Assembly (NCBI RefSeq): GCF_002024805.1
Contig: NZ_CP014337.1
Location: forward strand, 2,108,001 to 2,172,000
Reading direction: 5' to 3'
Source of the DNA: Elizabethkingia bruuniana
GTDB taxonomy: Bacteria; Bacteroidota; Bacteroidia; Flavobacteriales; Weeksellaceae
Length of the DNA stretch: 64,000 nucleotides
Shown here piece by piece: positions 17,191 through 25,720 of this stretch. Position 1 is the first letter of the stretch. Each line of letters starts with the position of its first letter. A model generated the notes under the pieces. The model was not told the DNA's origin. It was given only the letters and a program-made list of their open reading frames with translations, and did not search any database. The position numbers and the translations under genes were made by a program.

Positions 17191-18801
17191 TTACAAATGT
17201 TTATTTCCTGTTATTTTTAATTCATTCAGATCAAGCTGCGATTCTGCCTTTCTGATTTCATCATCACTGAATAGTTTTTCTCTTTTCATTTTAAATAGCT
17301 CTTTACGCTGCATAGCATAAATATCCAAAACTACTTCATGATACTCTTTTAAATCCTTTTGCCTGTTACTACAAACCTCTAATGAGCTCAAATGTTTTTC
17401 ATGCATCTTAAAATCTTTTTCAAGATGTTCTTTAAAATCTCTTACAAGATTATTATGCTGCATTTCTTCTTCATACTTATTATCCAGCATATTGATTGCA
17501 GCAGTATCTAATCTTATTTGGATACCTGCCTGCTGCTCATGTGAAGGGAGGATTGCATCCAGCTCTCCAATTTTCGTTAGTTTTATAATGAGCGGTAATG
17601 TCAGCCCCTGAAATACAAGCGTTATAAAGATGACAACGAAGGTTATAAATATAATAAGACTTCGGAACGGAAAAGCAGTACCATCATTCATCAACACCGG
17701 AATAGACAGTGCTGTGGCCAGAGATACAACGCCCCGCATTCCTGCCCAGCCAATAATAAGTGGATTTTTCCACCCTGGTGAGGGATCTTTTTTAATGTTC
17801 TTACTTAGCCAACGAGGAATGTGTGCCACAGGATAAATCCATAGTATACGGACTACAATAATAATCAGACTGATAAACACCCCATATTGTATTCCCTGAA
17901 CAATAGAAGTCTGTCCCAATCCTTTAATGATTTCCGGAAGCTCTAATCCTATTAAAATAAATACAAGAGCATTCATCGTAAAGATGAGTGTGTTCCAAAC
18001 TCCGGTCATATTTACTCTTGTACTTCCGGTTTTAAACATTTCATGAGCTCTGAATGACATGAAAAGTCCACCGCTAACCACTGCCATTACTCCTGAAAAA
18101 TGAAAATGTTCTGCCACTAAATAAAGTACATAAGGTGTAATAACCGTAAGTGCTGCATCTATAGCCGGAGTTGTTGGCAAAAATCTGTGAATTGCATAAA
18201 ATATATGTGCTACCAATATCCCTACAATAATTCCCATACCGGCTACAATAAAGAATTGTCCGGTGGCTTCCTGCATCGAAAAGCTACCTGTAAGAATTGC
18301 TGCCAATGCAAAACGAAAAACAATGAGTGAAGAGGCATCATTCACCAGGCTTTCTCCTTCCAGTATGGCTAATGTTCTTTTAGGAACTTTCAATCCTTTT
18401 AGTACTGTTGTTGCTGCAATAGCATCCGGAGGCGAAATAATTCCCCCCAATAGAAAGCCCAATGCCAGTGTAAATCCAGGAATAATCATTTGGGAAGTAT
18501 AGGCAACGATTACTGAGGTTAAAAATACCAATCCAAATGCCAATAAAGATATAGGGCGTTTCCATTTCCAGAAGTCGTTCCAGGAAGTATACCATGCAGC
18601 CTCATAAAGTATTGGTGGTAAAAAGATTAAAAATATAATCTCAGGATCGAGTTTAAGCCCCGGTATTCCGGGAATGAAACTAATACCCAAACCTGCTAAG
18701 ACCAAAAATATAGGATATGCTATCTTAATTTTCTGAGCCAGCATAACCAATAACATAACCACAACCAATAGTCCCAGGACTAAAAGTAAATTCTCGTGCA
18801 T
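17191..18801 (-). CDS. CPA1-family Na+/H+ antiporter
   Basis: 536 residues with about 12 transmembrane helices, then a cytoplasmic tail of about 130 charged residues. The ion-site motif SPPDAIAATTVLK and the NDASSLIVF stretch are those of CPA1 (NhaP/YjcE-like) exchangers. These use the proton gradient to expel Na+ or K+ and control internal pH. Its place within the detoxification group recalls the coupling of cation exchange to electrophile stress in other bacteria, which is inference only. Confidence 0.9.
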   Translation of the reverse strand: MHENLLLVLGLLVVVMLLVMLAQKIKIAYPIFLVLAGLGISFIPGIPGLKLDPEIIFLIFLPPILYEAAWYTSWNDFWKWKRPISLLAFGLVFLTSVIVAYTSQMIIPGFTLALGFLLGGIISPPDAIAATTVLKGLKVPKRTLAILEGESLVNDASSLIVFRFALAAILTGSFSMQEATGQFFIVAGMGIIVGILVAHIFYAIHRFLPTTPAIDAALTVITPYVLYLVAEHFHFSGVMAVVSGGLFMSFRAHEMFKTGSTRVNMTGVWNTLIFTMNALVFILIGLELPEIIKGLGQTSIVQGIQYGVFISLIIIVVRILWIYPVAHIPRWLSKNIKKDPSPGWKNPLIIGWAGMRGVVSLATALSIPVLMNDGTAFPFRSLIIFITFVVIFITLVFQGLTLPLIIKLTKIGELDAILPSHEQQAGIQIRLDTAAINMLDNKYEEEMQHNNLVRDFKEHLEKDFKMHEKHLSSLEVCSNRQKDLKEYHEVVLDIYAMQRKELFKMKREKLFSDDEIRKAESQLDLNELKITGNKHL

Positions 18802-18827
18802 TTTATTTTTTATTTATTATTCTAAAC

Positions 18828-19178
18828 TCAATCAATATGTATAAACAAAGATGTTCTCTCTTTGTGTTCCAGATTTTTGGTTTTGTGCCCTTTTCCTATT
18901 GTATCTTCTACTAATAAAACTTCTCCCGACTGAAAGACTCTTTTCTGTCCTAAAGATGTTTCAATCTCTACCCCGCCATCCAATAATACAATATACTGTT
19001 TCTGGGGAGCACAATGAAAATCATAGTCATACTCCGGTACTACTTTTCTAAATTGTAACTGACTGACTTTAATATTCTGGGATAAAAATCCAATGGCTCC
19101 ATAATCCGATAAAGCAACAGCTACATCTTCAAAATGGGAATTCCCATTACTATCGTTGTATATACGGGTTATTTTCAT
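18828..19178 (-). CDS. Cupin-fold protein
   Basis: 116 residues. The beta-rich C-terminal part has the cupin pattern (YIVLLDGGVEIETSLGQKRVFQSGEVLLVEDTIGKGH split by loops), with few metal-binding His. It may bind a small ligand rather than act as an oxygenase. It is 27 bp before the antiporter gene on the same strand. Confidence 0.75.
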   Translation of the reverse strand: MKITRIYNDSNGNSHFEDVAVALSDYGAIGFLSQNIKVSQLQFRKVVPEYDYDFHCAPQKQYIVLLDGGVEIETSLGQKRVFQSGEVLLVEDTIGKGHKTKNLEHKERTSLFIHID

Positions 19179-19240
19179 ATACTCTCTTCTCTGAAATCTA
19201 TTAAAGAAATAATTTACTTTTTCAGGTATAACTTGACCAC

Positions 19241-19861
19241 CTATTTAAAAATTAGTGTATTGGCTAATTCTAATTCTTCCTGATTAATGGAGTGTCCAAA
19301 ATTATGATAGACTTTTTCGGTAACGTCAGCTCCCATCTCCTTCAGAATATTTGTTGTCGCATATACTCTTTCTACAGGAACATGAAAATCAGGATTGCTT
19401 GTCGCTATCAATATGGGAGTATGTTCAAAATTTCCTTTATAATGATCTCGATTAATTTTATCACCGATAACTCCACCAATAATTGCTGTTGCTCCTCCAA
19501 ATCTCTGAGCATTGCGTGCTAAAAACTCTAACGTAAGACAAGCCCCCTGAGAGAAACCAAAGAAATATATATTCTCTGGTTTTATGCCTTCTTTTCGAAC
19601 TTTTTCAACGGTTTGCGATACAACCTCAAGTGCCGAGGACAACCAAGGTTCATTCTGTTCTACAGACGCCATAAATGAGTAAGGATACCACGTCTGGTGA
19701 GTAGCCTGTGGTGCCACCAATGCATAATCATCTACATGAAGATGGGATGCCAGACTTAATATATCCTGAGCGCTTCCGCCTCTTCCATGAATCATGATAA
19801 GAACTTTCTCAGCCCGATCTAAAGGAGCTCCGGCTGTTTTTATATCAAGAATATGTTTCAT
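19241..19861 (-). CDS. Phospholipase/carboxylesterase-family hydrolase (MhqD-like)
   Basis: 206 residues, cytoplasmic. The alpha/beta hydrolase fold has the HGRGGSAQD oxyanion loop, the nucleophile in FGFSQGACL and a C-terminal His in NFGHSINQE. In Bacillus the MhqD-type carboxylesterase is encoded with MhqO-type dioxygenases in the quinone-responsive MhqR regulon. The same partner is here, with a 3-bp gap to the dioxygenase gene, so a common role is likely. Confidence 0.88.
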   Translation of the reverse strand: MKHILDIKTAGAPLDRAEKVLIMIHGRGGSAQDILSLASHLHVDDYALVAPQATHQTWYPYSFMASVEQNEPWLSSALEVVSQTVEKVRKEGIKPENIYFFGFSQGACLTLEFLARNAQRFGGATAIIGGVIGDKINRDHYKGNFEHTPILIATSNPDFHVPVERVYATTNILKEMGADVTEKVYHNFGHSINQEELELANTLIFK

Positions 19862-19864
19862 TAT

Positions 19865-20818
19865 TTATTTAAATTTTTCTGTCGGGTAAACAAATTGGGG
19901 TAATACTTCTTCTAAATGTGTTCTTTCCTTCTCAAACTGCTTTGGTAACATTAGGTTCTCTCCCAATGATGCCAATTCCTCATCTACAGAAAATCCAGGT
20001 CCGGAGGTTGCAATTTCAAATAAAACACCACCCGGTTCTTTAAAATACACGGAAGTAAAATATTTCCGGTCTTTTACCTCTGTATGTTCCAGACCAAATC
20101 GGTCCAGTTTATTCATCATTTCCAGTTGAGATTCGGCATCTGGTGTAGCAAAAGCAACATGGTGTACAGTTCCCCTTCCTGCAAGACCTTTTAATGCAGC
20201 TGGTGTACACAATAAGTCTACATATTTTCCGGGAGCATTTTCGGTTGCAAATCTGAAACGGTCGGAACTTTCAGAAACAAGTACATGGTCCATCTGTGTT
20301 GTGAGTAATGCAGCCGTACGTTCATAGGATGCTAACCAAATTTCTACATGATGAATTCCCTTTATTGCATAGTCTTCAGGAATAGTTCCCTTACTGTAGC
20401 CTTTGCGCAGATCTTTTGTATTGAATACAAGCTCCAGCCCCAGTCCGTCATAATCTTCCAGATAAATAAACACTTCCCCCGAAAAGCGCTCCTGAGGCTG
20501 TTTATAGGGAATCCCAAATCGATCCAGTCTTTCCAGCCAATAATCCAACCCGTCCATTGCTACAGAGAAAGCAGTTGTATTCAGCATTCCTTTTCCATGT
20601 CTGCCGTTTACCAAACCTTTTCCATACGGAAAAGTCGTCATAATAGTTCCCGGTGTCCCGAACTCATCTCCGAAGTAAAAATGATAAACCTCTGAATAAT
20701 CAAAATTTACGGTCTTTTTAACAAGTCGAAGTCCAAGTACTCCTGTATAAAAATCAATATTTTCCTGTGCATCTCCTGTTATTGCAGTTACATGATGCAA
20801 GCCTGTAATTAATGACAT
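19865..20818 (-). CDS. Ring-cleaving dioxygenase, MhqO/MhqA-like
   Basis: 317 residues with two vicinal-oxygen-chelate (glyoxalase-like) modules. Candidate metal ligands are His in GLHHVTAIT, His in VHHVAFAT and Glu in GGVLFEIAT. Such enzymes are thought to open hydroquinone or catechol rings and so remove quinone electrophiles. It is followed at 3 bp by the MhqD-like esterase and is paralogous to 21246-22178. Confidence 0.92.
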   Translation of the reverse strand: MSLITGLHHVTAITGDAQENIDFYTGVLGLRLVKKTVNFDYSEVYHFYFGDEFGTPGTIMTTFPYGKGLVNGRHGKGMLNTTAFSVAMDGLDYWLERLDRFGIPYKQPQERFSGEVFIYLEDYDGLGLELVFNTKDLRKGYSKGTIPEDYAIKGIHHVEIWLASYERTAALLTTQMDHVLVSESSDRFRFATENAPGKYVDLLCTPAALKGLAGRGTVHHVAFATPDAESQLEMMNKLDRFGLEHTEVKDRKYFTSVYFKEPGGVLFEIATSGPGFSVDEELASLGENLMLPKQFEKERTHLEEVLPQFVYPTEKFK

Positions 20819-20838
20819 CTCTATTAATACTTTTACAA

Positions 20839-21138
20839 TTAGGCCTGTGGTCTAAACCATACATCTGCATACTCTTCAGTATGGCGCTTAAACTGTGCAT
20901 GAACATATGGACAAAGCGGTACAATCTTCAGGTTATTTTCTCTGGCATAAGAAACCAGCTTCTCTAATAACAATTTAGCAAACCCTCTGCCTTCATACTC
21001 AGGATTTACTTCGGTGTGATATACTGTTAACTTTCCTTCAGCTACGGAAACATCCATTTTCCCGGCTTTTCTGTCATCAGAAAATAGCTGTATCTCTCCT
21101 TGCTGATTTGTATTTAATACAATTTCTGTTCTTTCCAT
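20839..21138 (-). CDS. Small GNAT-type acetyltransferase (YjdJ-like)
   Basis: 99 residues. The core VNPEYEGRGFAKLLLEKLV contains the acetyl-CoA loop (EGRGFA), and the compact size and C-terminal KIVPLCPYVHAQFK are typical of the COG2388 family. Its substrate is unknown. It lies between the two dioxygenase genes on the same strand. Confidence 0.88.
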   Translation of the reverse strand: MERTEIVLNTNQQGEIQLFSDDRKAGKMDVSVAEGKLTVYHTEVNPEYEGRGFAKLLLEKLVSYARENNLKIVPLCPYVHAQFKRHTEEYADVWFRPQA

Positions 21139-21245
21139 TTTTATTTTTTTGCTGTTGTTTCCAAATTAAGTCTCTCTTACTTATAATTTAAATTCAGGGT
21201 AGTCTCCCATAAGAAAACCAGGAACCTACCCTAAATTTACTAAAA

Positions 21246-22178
21246 TCATAACAGATTAGGTAAAGCCTCTTCTATTTTACCACGTATCCCTTCATATTGT
21301 TTTGGAAGTTTAAGATGTGTACCTAATTCTGCCAATTCTTCATCCCGCATAAATCCTGGGTTATCCGTAGCAATCTCAAACAAAACACCTCCTGGTTCAC
21401 GGAAATATAACGAATAGAAATAATCCCGGTCTATCTTAGGCGTTATCTGAAGTCCTGCTGACAATACTTTTTCACGGTATTCCATCAAAGTATTTTCATC
21501 TTTTACCCGAAAGGCAATGTGATGATTTGTTCCGGCAGCATTTCGTCCATATGCTACAGAAGGATTCTCTATAATATCAATGAAGTTAGCTGTGTCTATA
21601 GTATCAGTTGTGAAGCGATAGTGACTGTCTTCCTGCTTTTGCAGACTGTAACCTAATACATCTGTTAACACTTTTATAGTTGGATCTGCCTTTTGCAAGG
21701 TAAGTGTTACATTATGAAAACCTTTTAGTGCATTGTCATTGCTTATTCCATCTATAGTCCAGGCATTTCGGCTGTCCTCATTTTCAGGTTCTATAAATTG
21801 TAATTGCAGACCATCCGGATCTTTAAAAGAAATCATTTTTTCACCAAAAATACTTCCTTCTTCTACATTAACTCCGTTTTGTATCAAACGGTTTTTCCAG
21901 AATTCAATACTTCCTGTTGGAACTGAGTAACCGATATGAGTTGCCATACCAGCTCCATTAGTCCCCTGACCAATTCCTTCCCACGGGAAAAAGGTCAATA
22001 TAGTCCCGGGAGTTCCCGTCTCGTTCCCAAAATAGAAATGATAGGTTCCGGGATCATCGAAGTTTACCGTTTTTTTTACAAGGCGTACACCTAATACTTT
22101 CGTATAAAAGTCAAGATTTATTTTTGCATTATCAGCTATTGCTGTAATATGATGCAGTCCTAATATTTTGTTTTCCAT
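21246..22178 (-). CDS. Ring-cleaving dioxygenase, MhqO/MhqA-like (first copy of operon)
   Basis: 310 residues with the same two-module architecture and ligands as its paralogue (GLHHITAIA, NHHIAFRV, GGVLFEIAT). It is the first gene of the minus-strand run 22178 to 16262 and is led by operator-like site 3. A divergent TetR gene lies upstream. Confidence 0.92.
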   Translation of the reverse strand: MENKILGLHHITAIADNAKINLDFYTKVLGVRLVKKTVNFDDPGTYHFYFGNETGTPGTILTFFPWEGIGQGTNGAGMATHIGYSVPTGSIEFWKNRLIQNGVNVEEGSIFGEKMISFKDPDGLQLQFIEPENEDSRNAWTIDGISNDNALKGFHNVTLTLQKADPTIKVLTDVLGYSLQKQEDSHYRFTTDTIDTANFIDIIENPSVAYGRNAAGTNHHIAFRVKDENTLMEYREKVLSAGLQITPKIDRDYFYSLYFREPGGVLFEIATDNPGFMRDEELAELGTHLKLPKQYEGIRGKIEEALPNLL

Positions 22179-22195
22179 GTCTTTTTATTTTTAGG

Positions 22196-22203
22196 TAAAA
22201 TTA
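22196..22203 (-). promoter_or_regulatory. -7 element of the dioxygenase operon
   Basis: TAATTTTA on the minus strand, one base from TAnnTTTG, 17 nt before the ATG. Its placement relative to site 3 is the same as in the other two promoters. Confidence 0.55.
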
Positions 22204-22224
22204 CAACATGCCAAATCGCAATGC

Positions 22225-22240
22225 ATTTAACTAGTTTAAT
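22225..22240 (-). promoter_or_regulatory. Shared operator-like site 3
   Basis: The third exact copy of ATTTAACTAGTTTAAT, 21 nt from the -7 element. The first base on the -7 side is C on the plus strand here and at site 2, so sites 2 and 3 share 17 bases. Confidence 0.7.
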
Positions 22241-22358
22241 TAATGTGCATAAATTAAAATTTCATACAAGTCATTATTGAATTCAACCCTTAAAAGCAGG
22301 TTGTTACTGATAATATGGAAATTAACTCTAAAATTTAATTTATATTTTGATTAAAAAA

Positions 22359-22390
22359 TTTGCCTACTTACTAGTAGGTAAGTATATTTG
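22359..22390 (+). promoter_or_regulatory. TetR-gene promoter with internal operator
   Basis: TTTG at 22359-22362 (-33) and TATATTTG at 22383-22390 (-7) are 20 bp apart, as in Bacteroidota promoters. Between and over them lies the dyad TACTTA (22365-22370), 8-nt spacer, TAAGTA (22379-22384), with CTAGTAG inside. This is a natural place for autorepression by the TetR protein. The ATG begins 4 nt after the -7 element, so the mRNA may be leaderless. Confidence 0.65.
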
Positions 22391-22394
22391 CATT

Positions 22395-22946
22395 ATGAAT
22401 ACACGTGAAAAAATAATTTTGTTAGGAGATAACCTGATCCGGAAAAAAGGTTATAATGCCTTTAGTTTTGGTGACATATCAAAGGAATTGGGTATTAAAA
22501 ATGCCTCAATACATTATCATTTCACAACGAAAACAACACTGGTTATAGCCATTATTCAGAAGCACCATATCCTTTTAGAAAAGTTTAAGCGTAAAATAGC
22601 GAATGAAAATCCGCTTCAAAAGCTTATAAAATTTCTATCCGTTTATGCGGTTGCAAAATCTGAAGGGCGCATCAGTATTCTGGGGTCATTATCCAATGAT
22701 TATTATTCGTTTGAGCCAGAGGTTCAGGCTGAGCTGAAAATCTTAACGGACAATACACTTAACTGGCTTACAGATACTTTAAAAGATGGCAAAAAGGAAG
22801 GTTTCTTTAATTATAGTATGGATCATCATACAAAAGCATTGATGATTATCACCAATATTCTGGGAGCTGAACATCTTTCAAGAATAACTTACCATCAGAA
22901 TTTTCAGGAAATAAAAAATACGATTATAAACGATTTAATATCATAA
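22395..22946 (+). CDS. TetR/AcrR-family transcriptional regulator
   Basis: 183 residues from the ATG at 22395; a 16-codon longer frame would start with TTG inside the -33 element. The N-terminal HTH reads FGDISKELGIKNASIHYHF, as usual in TetR proteins, and the ligand domain is helical. It is followed 2 bp later by the FabF paralogue, so the two are certainly co-transcribed. It probably represses its own operon, and perhaps the divergent dioxygenase operon. Confidence 0.9.
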   Translation: MNTREKIILLGDNLIRKKGYNAFSFGDISKELGIKNASIHYHFTTKTTLVIAIIQKHHILLEKFKRKIANENPLQKLIKFLSVYAVAKSEGRISILGSLSNDYYSFEPEVQAELKILTDNTLNWLTDTLKDGKKEGFFNYSMDHHTKALMIITNILGAEHLSRITYHQNFQEIKNTIINDLIS

Positions 22947-22948
22947 CT

Positions 22949-24193
22949 ATGAGACGAGTAGTTGTAACAGGTATCGGCGCGGTGACTCCGATAGGAAATA
23001 ATATAAATGACTTTTGGACATCATTAACAGAAGGTAAAAGCGGCGCTGCCCCAATTACCAGATTCGATACTTCAAAATTTAAAACTAAATTCGGCTGCGA
23101 GCTTAAGGACTTTAATCCTCTGGATTTTATTGAAAAGGCCGAGGCTCGTAAATACGATCTGTTTACTCAATATGCATTGGTTGCTGTAGAAGAAGCTGTA
23201 AAAACCGGAAACATCGATTTTGAGAAGATGAACAGAAACCGTATTGGCGTAATATGGGGATCAGGAAACGGAGGTATCGAAACGTTTCAGCAACAAATGA
23301 CAGAATATATATCAGGAGACGGAACTCCAAGATTCAGTCCGTTCTTTATACCGAAGATGATTGTAGATATCGCCTCTGGAGTTATCTCTATAAAATATGG
23401 ATTACGTGGTGTAAACTTCACTACGGTATCTGCATGTGCTACTTCTAATACGGCCATTATTGATGCTTATAATTACATCAAATGGAACAAGGCTGATATG
23501 ATCATTACCGGAGGATCTGAAGCTGCCATTACAGAGAGTTCTGTTGGAGGATTTAATTCTGCTAAAGCTTTATCTACAAACAACGAAAATCCTCAGGCAG
23601 CATCAAGACCGTTTGATGTAAACCGGGATGGTTTTGTAATAGGAGAAGGTGCTGGCGCTGTAATTCTGGAAGAGCTGGAAAGTGCTAAGAAAAGAGGTGC
23701 TCATATTATTGCTGAAATTGTAGGTGGCGGAATGGCTGCAGACGCATATCACCTTACCGGAACTCACCCGGATGGAGTAGGTGCATATCTTGGGATGCTT
23801 GCTGCCCTGGAAGATGCCGGTATTCAACCACACGACATTGATTATTTAAATGTTCATGCAACCTCTACTCCACAAGGAGATCTTAGTGAACTTAATGCTG
23901 CAGAAAGGGTCTTTGGAAGAGAGAATAATCTGAATATTAGCGCAACAAAATCGATGACTGGCCATTTACTGGGGGCAGCTGGTGCCGTTGAAGCAATCAC
24001 CTGTATTAAGACTGTAAGTGAAAATATTATCCCTCCAACAATTAATACACAGGAACCGGAGCCTGCATATAAGGATGTATTTGACTTTACACTCGGTAAA
24101 AAGAAAAACAAAGAAGTCATCTACGCTATGAACAATACATTTGGATTTGGCGGGCATATTGCAACAAGTATTTTCAAAAAATATACTGAATAA
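22949..24193 (+). CDS. fabF: Beta-ketoacyl-ACP synthase II paralogue
   Basis: 414 residues with a full thiolase fold. The Cys-His-His triad and Lys are intact: Cys163 in VSACATS, His303 in NVHATSTPQGD, Lys334 in ATKSMTGH and His339. It should extend acyl-ACP with malonyl-ACP. No ACP, ketoreductase or other fatty acid gene is next to it, and it is tied to a TetR regulator, so it is probably an extra, inducible copy that alters membrane lipid composition rather than the housekeeping FabF. Confidence 0.9.
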   Translation: MRRVVVTGIGAVTPIGNNINDFWTSLTEGKSGAAPITRFDTSKFKTKFGCELKDFNPLDFIEKAEARKYDLFTQYALVAVEEAVKTGNIDFEKMNRNRIGVIWGSGNGGIETFQQQMTEYISGDGTPRFSPFFIPKMIVDIASGVISIKYGLRGVNFTTVSACATSNTAIIDAYNYIKWNKADMIITGGSEAAITESSVGGFNSAKALSTNNENPQAASRPFDVNRDGFVIGEGAGAVILEELESAKKRGAHIIAEIVGGGMAADAYHLTGTHPDGVGAYLGMLAALEDAGIQPHDIDYLNVHATSTPQGDLSELNAAERVFGRENNLNISATKSMTGHLLGAAGAVEAITCIKTVSENIIPPTINTQEPEPAYKDVFDFTLGKKKNKEVIYAMNNTFGFGGHIATSIFKKYTE

Positions 24194-24241
24194 GCAATAA
24201 CCTTTTTATCTGAATATTTATTCAGCAAAGATTATCATAAT

Positions 24242-24275
24242 AAAAACGGGCAATCATTTTTGATTGCCCGTTTTT
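24242..24275. terminator. Bidirectional terminator
   Basis: The inverted repeat ACGGGCAATCA / TGATTGCCCGT with a TTTT loop, flanked by A and T runs, lies between the convergent FabF and amide hydrolase genes. Confidence 0.9.
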
Positions 24276-24329
24276 ATTCAAAAAGAAGCTGATCATTATC
24301 ATAACCAGCCTCTTTTCTCGATTAACAAT

Positions 24330-25391
24330 TTATATTCCGATAAATGTAAAAGGCTTAGCCGCGACAAACTGCTGTGATGTCTCTCCGGCGTAAGATTCAT
24401 TTTTACTGGCACTTAGCTTCTTCACCTGAGCATTTTTACTAAAATCTAATTTTTTAAGATCTACCCAGAATGTATTAGGTGTTTTTACAGTTTCAAAATA
24501 ATATACCAGATTCTTATGATCTGCAACAGATCTCCATCTTGTAGAAGAAATATTTGGCTCGGTCTCTGAAGAAATACCAAAAGGCACTGAGCAATTTCTA
24601 ATTACACTAAATACGCTGGCAACAGAAGTACGCACATCCGCGGTTTGCGGGATAGCATTGATATAATAAGAAGCTCTCACAAAACGATCTGCAGCACGGT
24701 TGGTTCCCGGCAGCATAACAGTTCCGGGGATTCCCTGCCAATATTGATTAATTGCTAATTGTTTGTTAAATTCCGGTGAATTGGTCATTACCGTGTAAGT
24801 AGGGCTATGATGAATCACTAATTTACCATTGATATATTCAAAAATAGCATTATCCCCCATAGCATCAGAAATAGACAAATGTAAAGTTGTAAATTTCTGT
24901 GTTCCCGGAATAAAATCAGAAACAATAACGAATTTCTCTTTTTTCAGCTCATCTACAGCTTCTTTTACCGTTGCAAAGTTATCCAGTACATATTGTGCCC
25001 ATGCAGCAATAGTTACACCTTTGGATTTTCCTTTCGGATTAAACTTTGGATATTGGCTTTCTACCAACCATAATACATTTGCAACAAGTCCTTTTTCATT
25101 AATACCATCAGTAGTGGCTATGTCCCAAGCACTTGTAATCACACTACCATATTTTGAAGTCCACTTTATAGAGTTAGCACCAACATTTCCGTCCCGCTGC
25201 ATACCGCGAGGAAAAGCCCATAAATTAGCATCTATTTCATCTTTCCAGTCCATTGATCTGGCAGTGATTACATTATTTTCAGGTCCTTTGTATACTACTC
25301 TGGTACATGCGTCCAAAAAGCTTCCAAGTGGAGCTACTGCAAAGGCCAAAATAAATAATATTTTTTGCTTAAGTGAATATTTTTTTCTCAT
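24330..25391 (-). CDS. Exported linear-amide C-N hydrolase (choloylglycine hydrolase family)
   Basis: 353 residues. The signal peptide ends at DA, exposing Cys29 as the N-terminal nucleophile (CTRVVYKGP), followed by RSMDWKDE with the conserved Arg and Asp of the family. Penicillin V acylases and bile salt hydrolases belong here. In a periplasmic protein of an environmental flavobacterium, an acyl-homoserine-lactone or penicillin V acylase activity is possible, but the substrate is not defined by sequence. The following Trp and Asn residues are as expected of the Ntn fold. Confidence 0.88.
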   Translation of the reverse strand: MRKKYSLKQKILFILAFAVAPLGSFLDACTRVVYKGPENNVITARSMDWKDEIDANLWAFPRGMQRDGNVGANSIKWTSKYGSVITSAWDIATTDGINEKGLVANVLWLVESQYPKFNPKGKSKGVTIAAWAQYVLDNFATVKEAVDELKKEKFVIVSDFIPGTQKFTTLHLSISDAMGDNAIFEYINGKLVIHHSPTYTVMTNSPEFNKQLAINQYWQGIPGTVMLPGTNRAADRFVRASYYINAIPQTADVRTSVASVFSVIRNCSVPFGISSETEPNISSTRWRSVADHKNLVYYFETVKTPNTFWVDLKKLDFSKNAQVKKLSASKNESYAGETSQQFVAAKPFTFIGI

Positions 25392-25633
25392 ATGATTATG
25401 GATTTAATAATTACCTTAAAAATAGAAAAAAATTCTCAAAATACCACATTAACTCAGCAAAATCTATACAAAAAATTAATAATAAATAGAATCAAAATCA
25501 TTAAAACATAGTTCAAAATTATTCAATACAACTCATAATTCAATCATATTCATTTTATATTTATAAATAATAATGCTTTTATAAACAATTAATCATAATT
25601 ATAAATTAAAAACACATCAAGCACAGCATATTT
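25392..25633. other. AT-rich spacer between amide hydrolase and T6SS block
   Basis: About 240 bp of very AT-rich DNA without an open frame. It should carry the promoter of the amide hydrolase (minus strand), but no clear TAnnTTTG element could be chosen. Confidence 0.5.
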
Positions 25634-25669
25634 ATTACAAAAGCCCACAATATTGTGAGCTTTTGTAAT
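25634..25669 (-). terminator. Terminator at the end of the vgrG operon
   Basis: A 17-bp stem with one G-U pair (ATTACAAAAGCCCACAA / TTGTGAGCTTTTGTAAT) and a 2-nt centre lies about 50 bp after the stop codon of the last T6SS-associated gene. Confidence 0.75.
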
Positions 25670-25720
25670 AATTGAATGTAAATTCATTTATCTAATAACT
25701 TCCAGCTATACAAGTAGTTT

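Noticed and set aside
24829-25395. 188-codon open frame on the plus strand
   Set aside because: Antisense to the amide hydrolase gene, whose catalytic Cys and signal peptide are clear.
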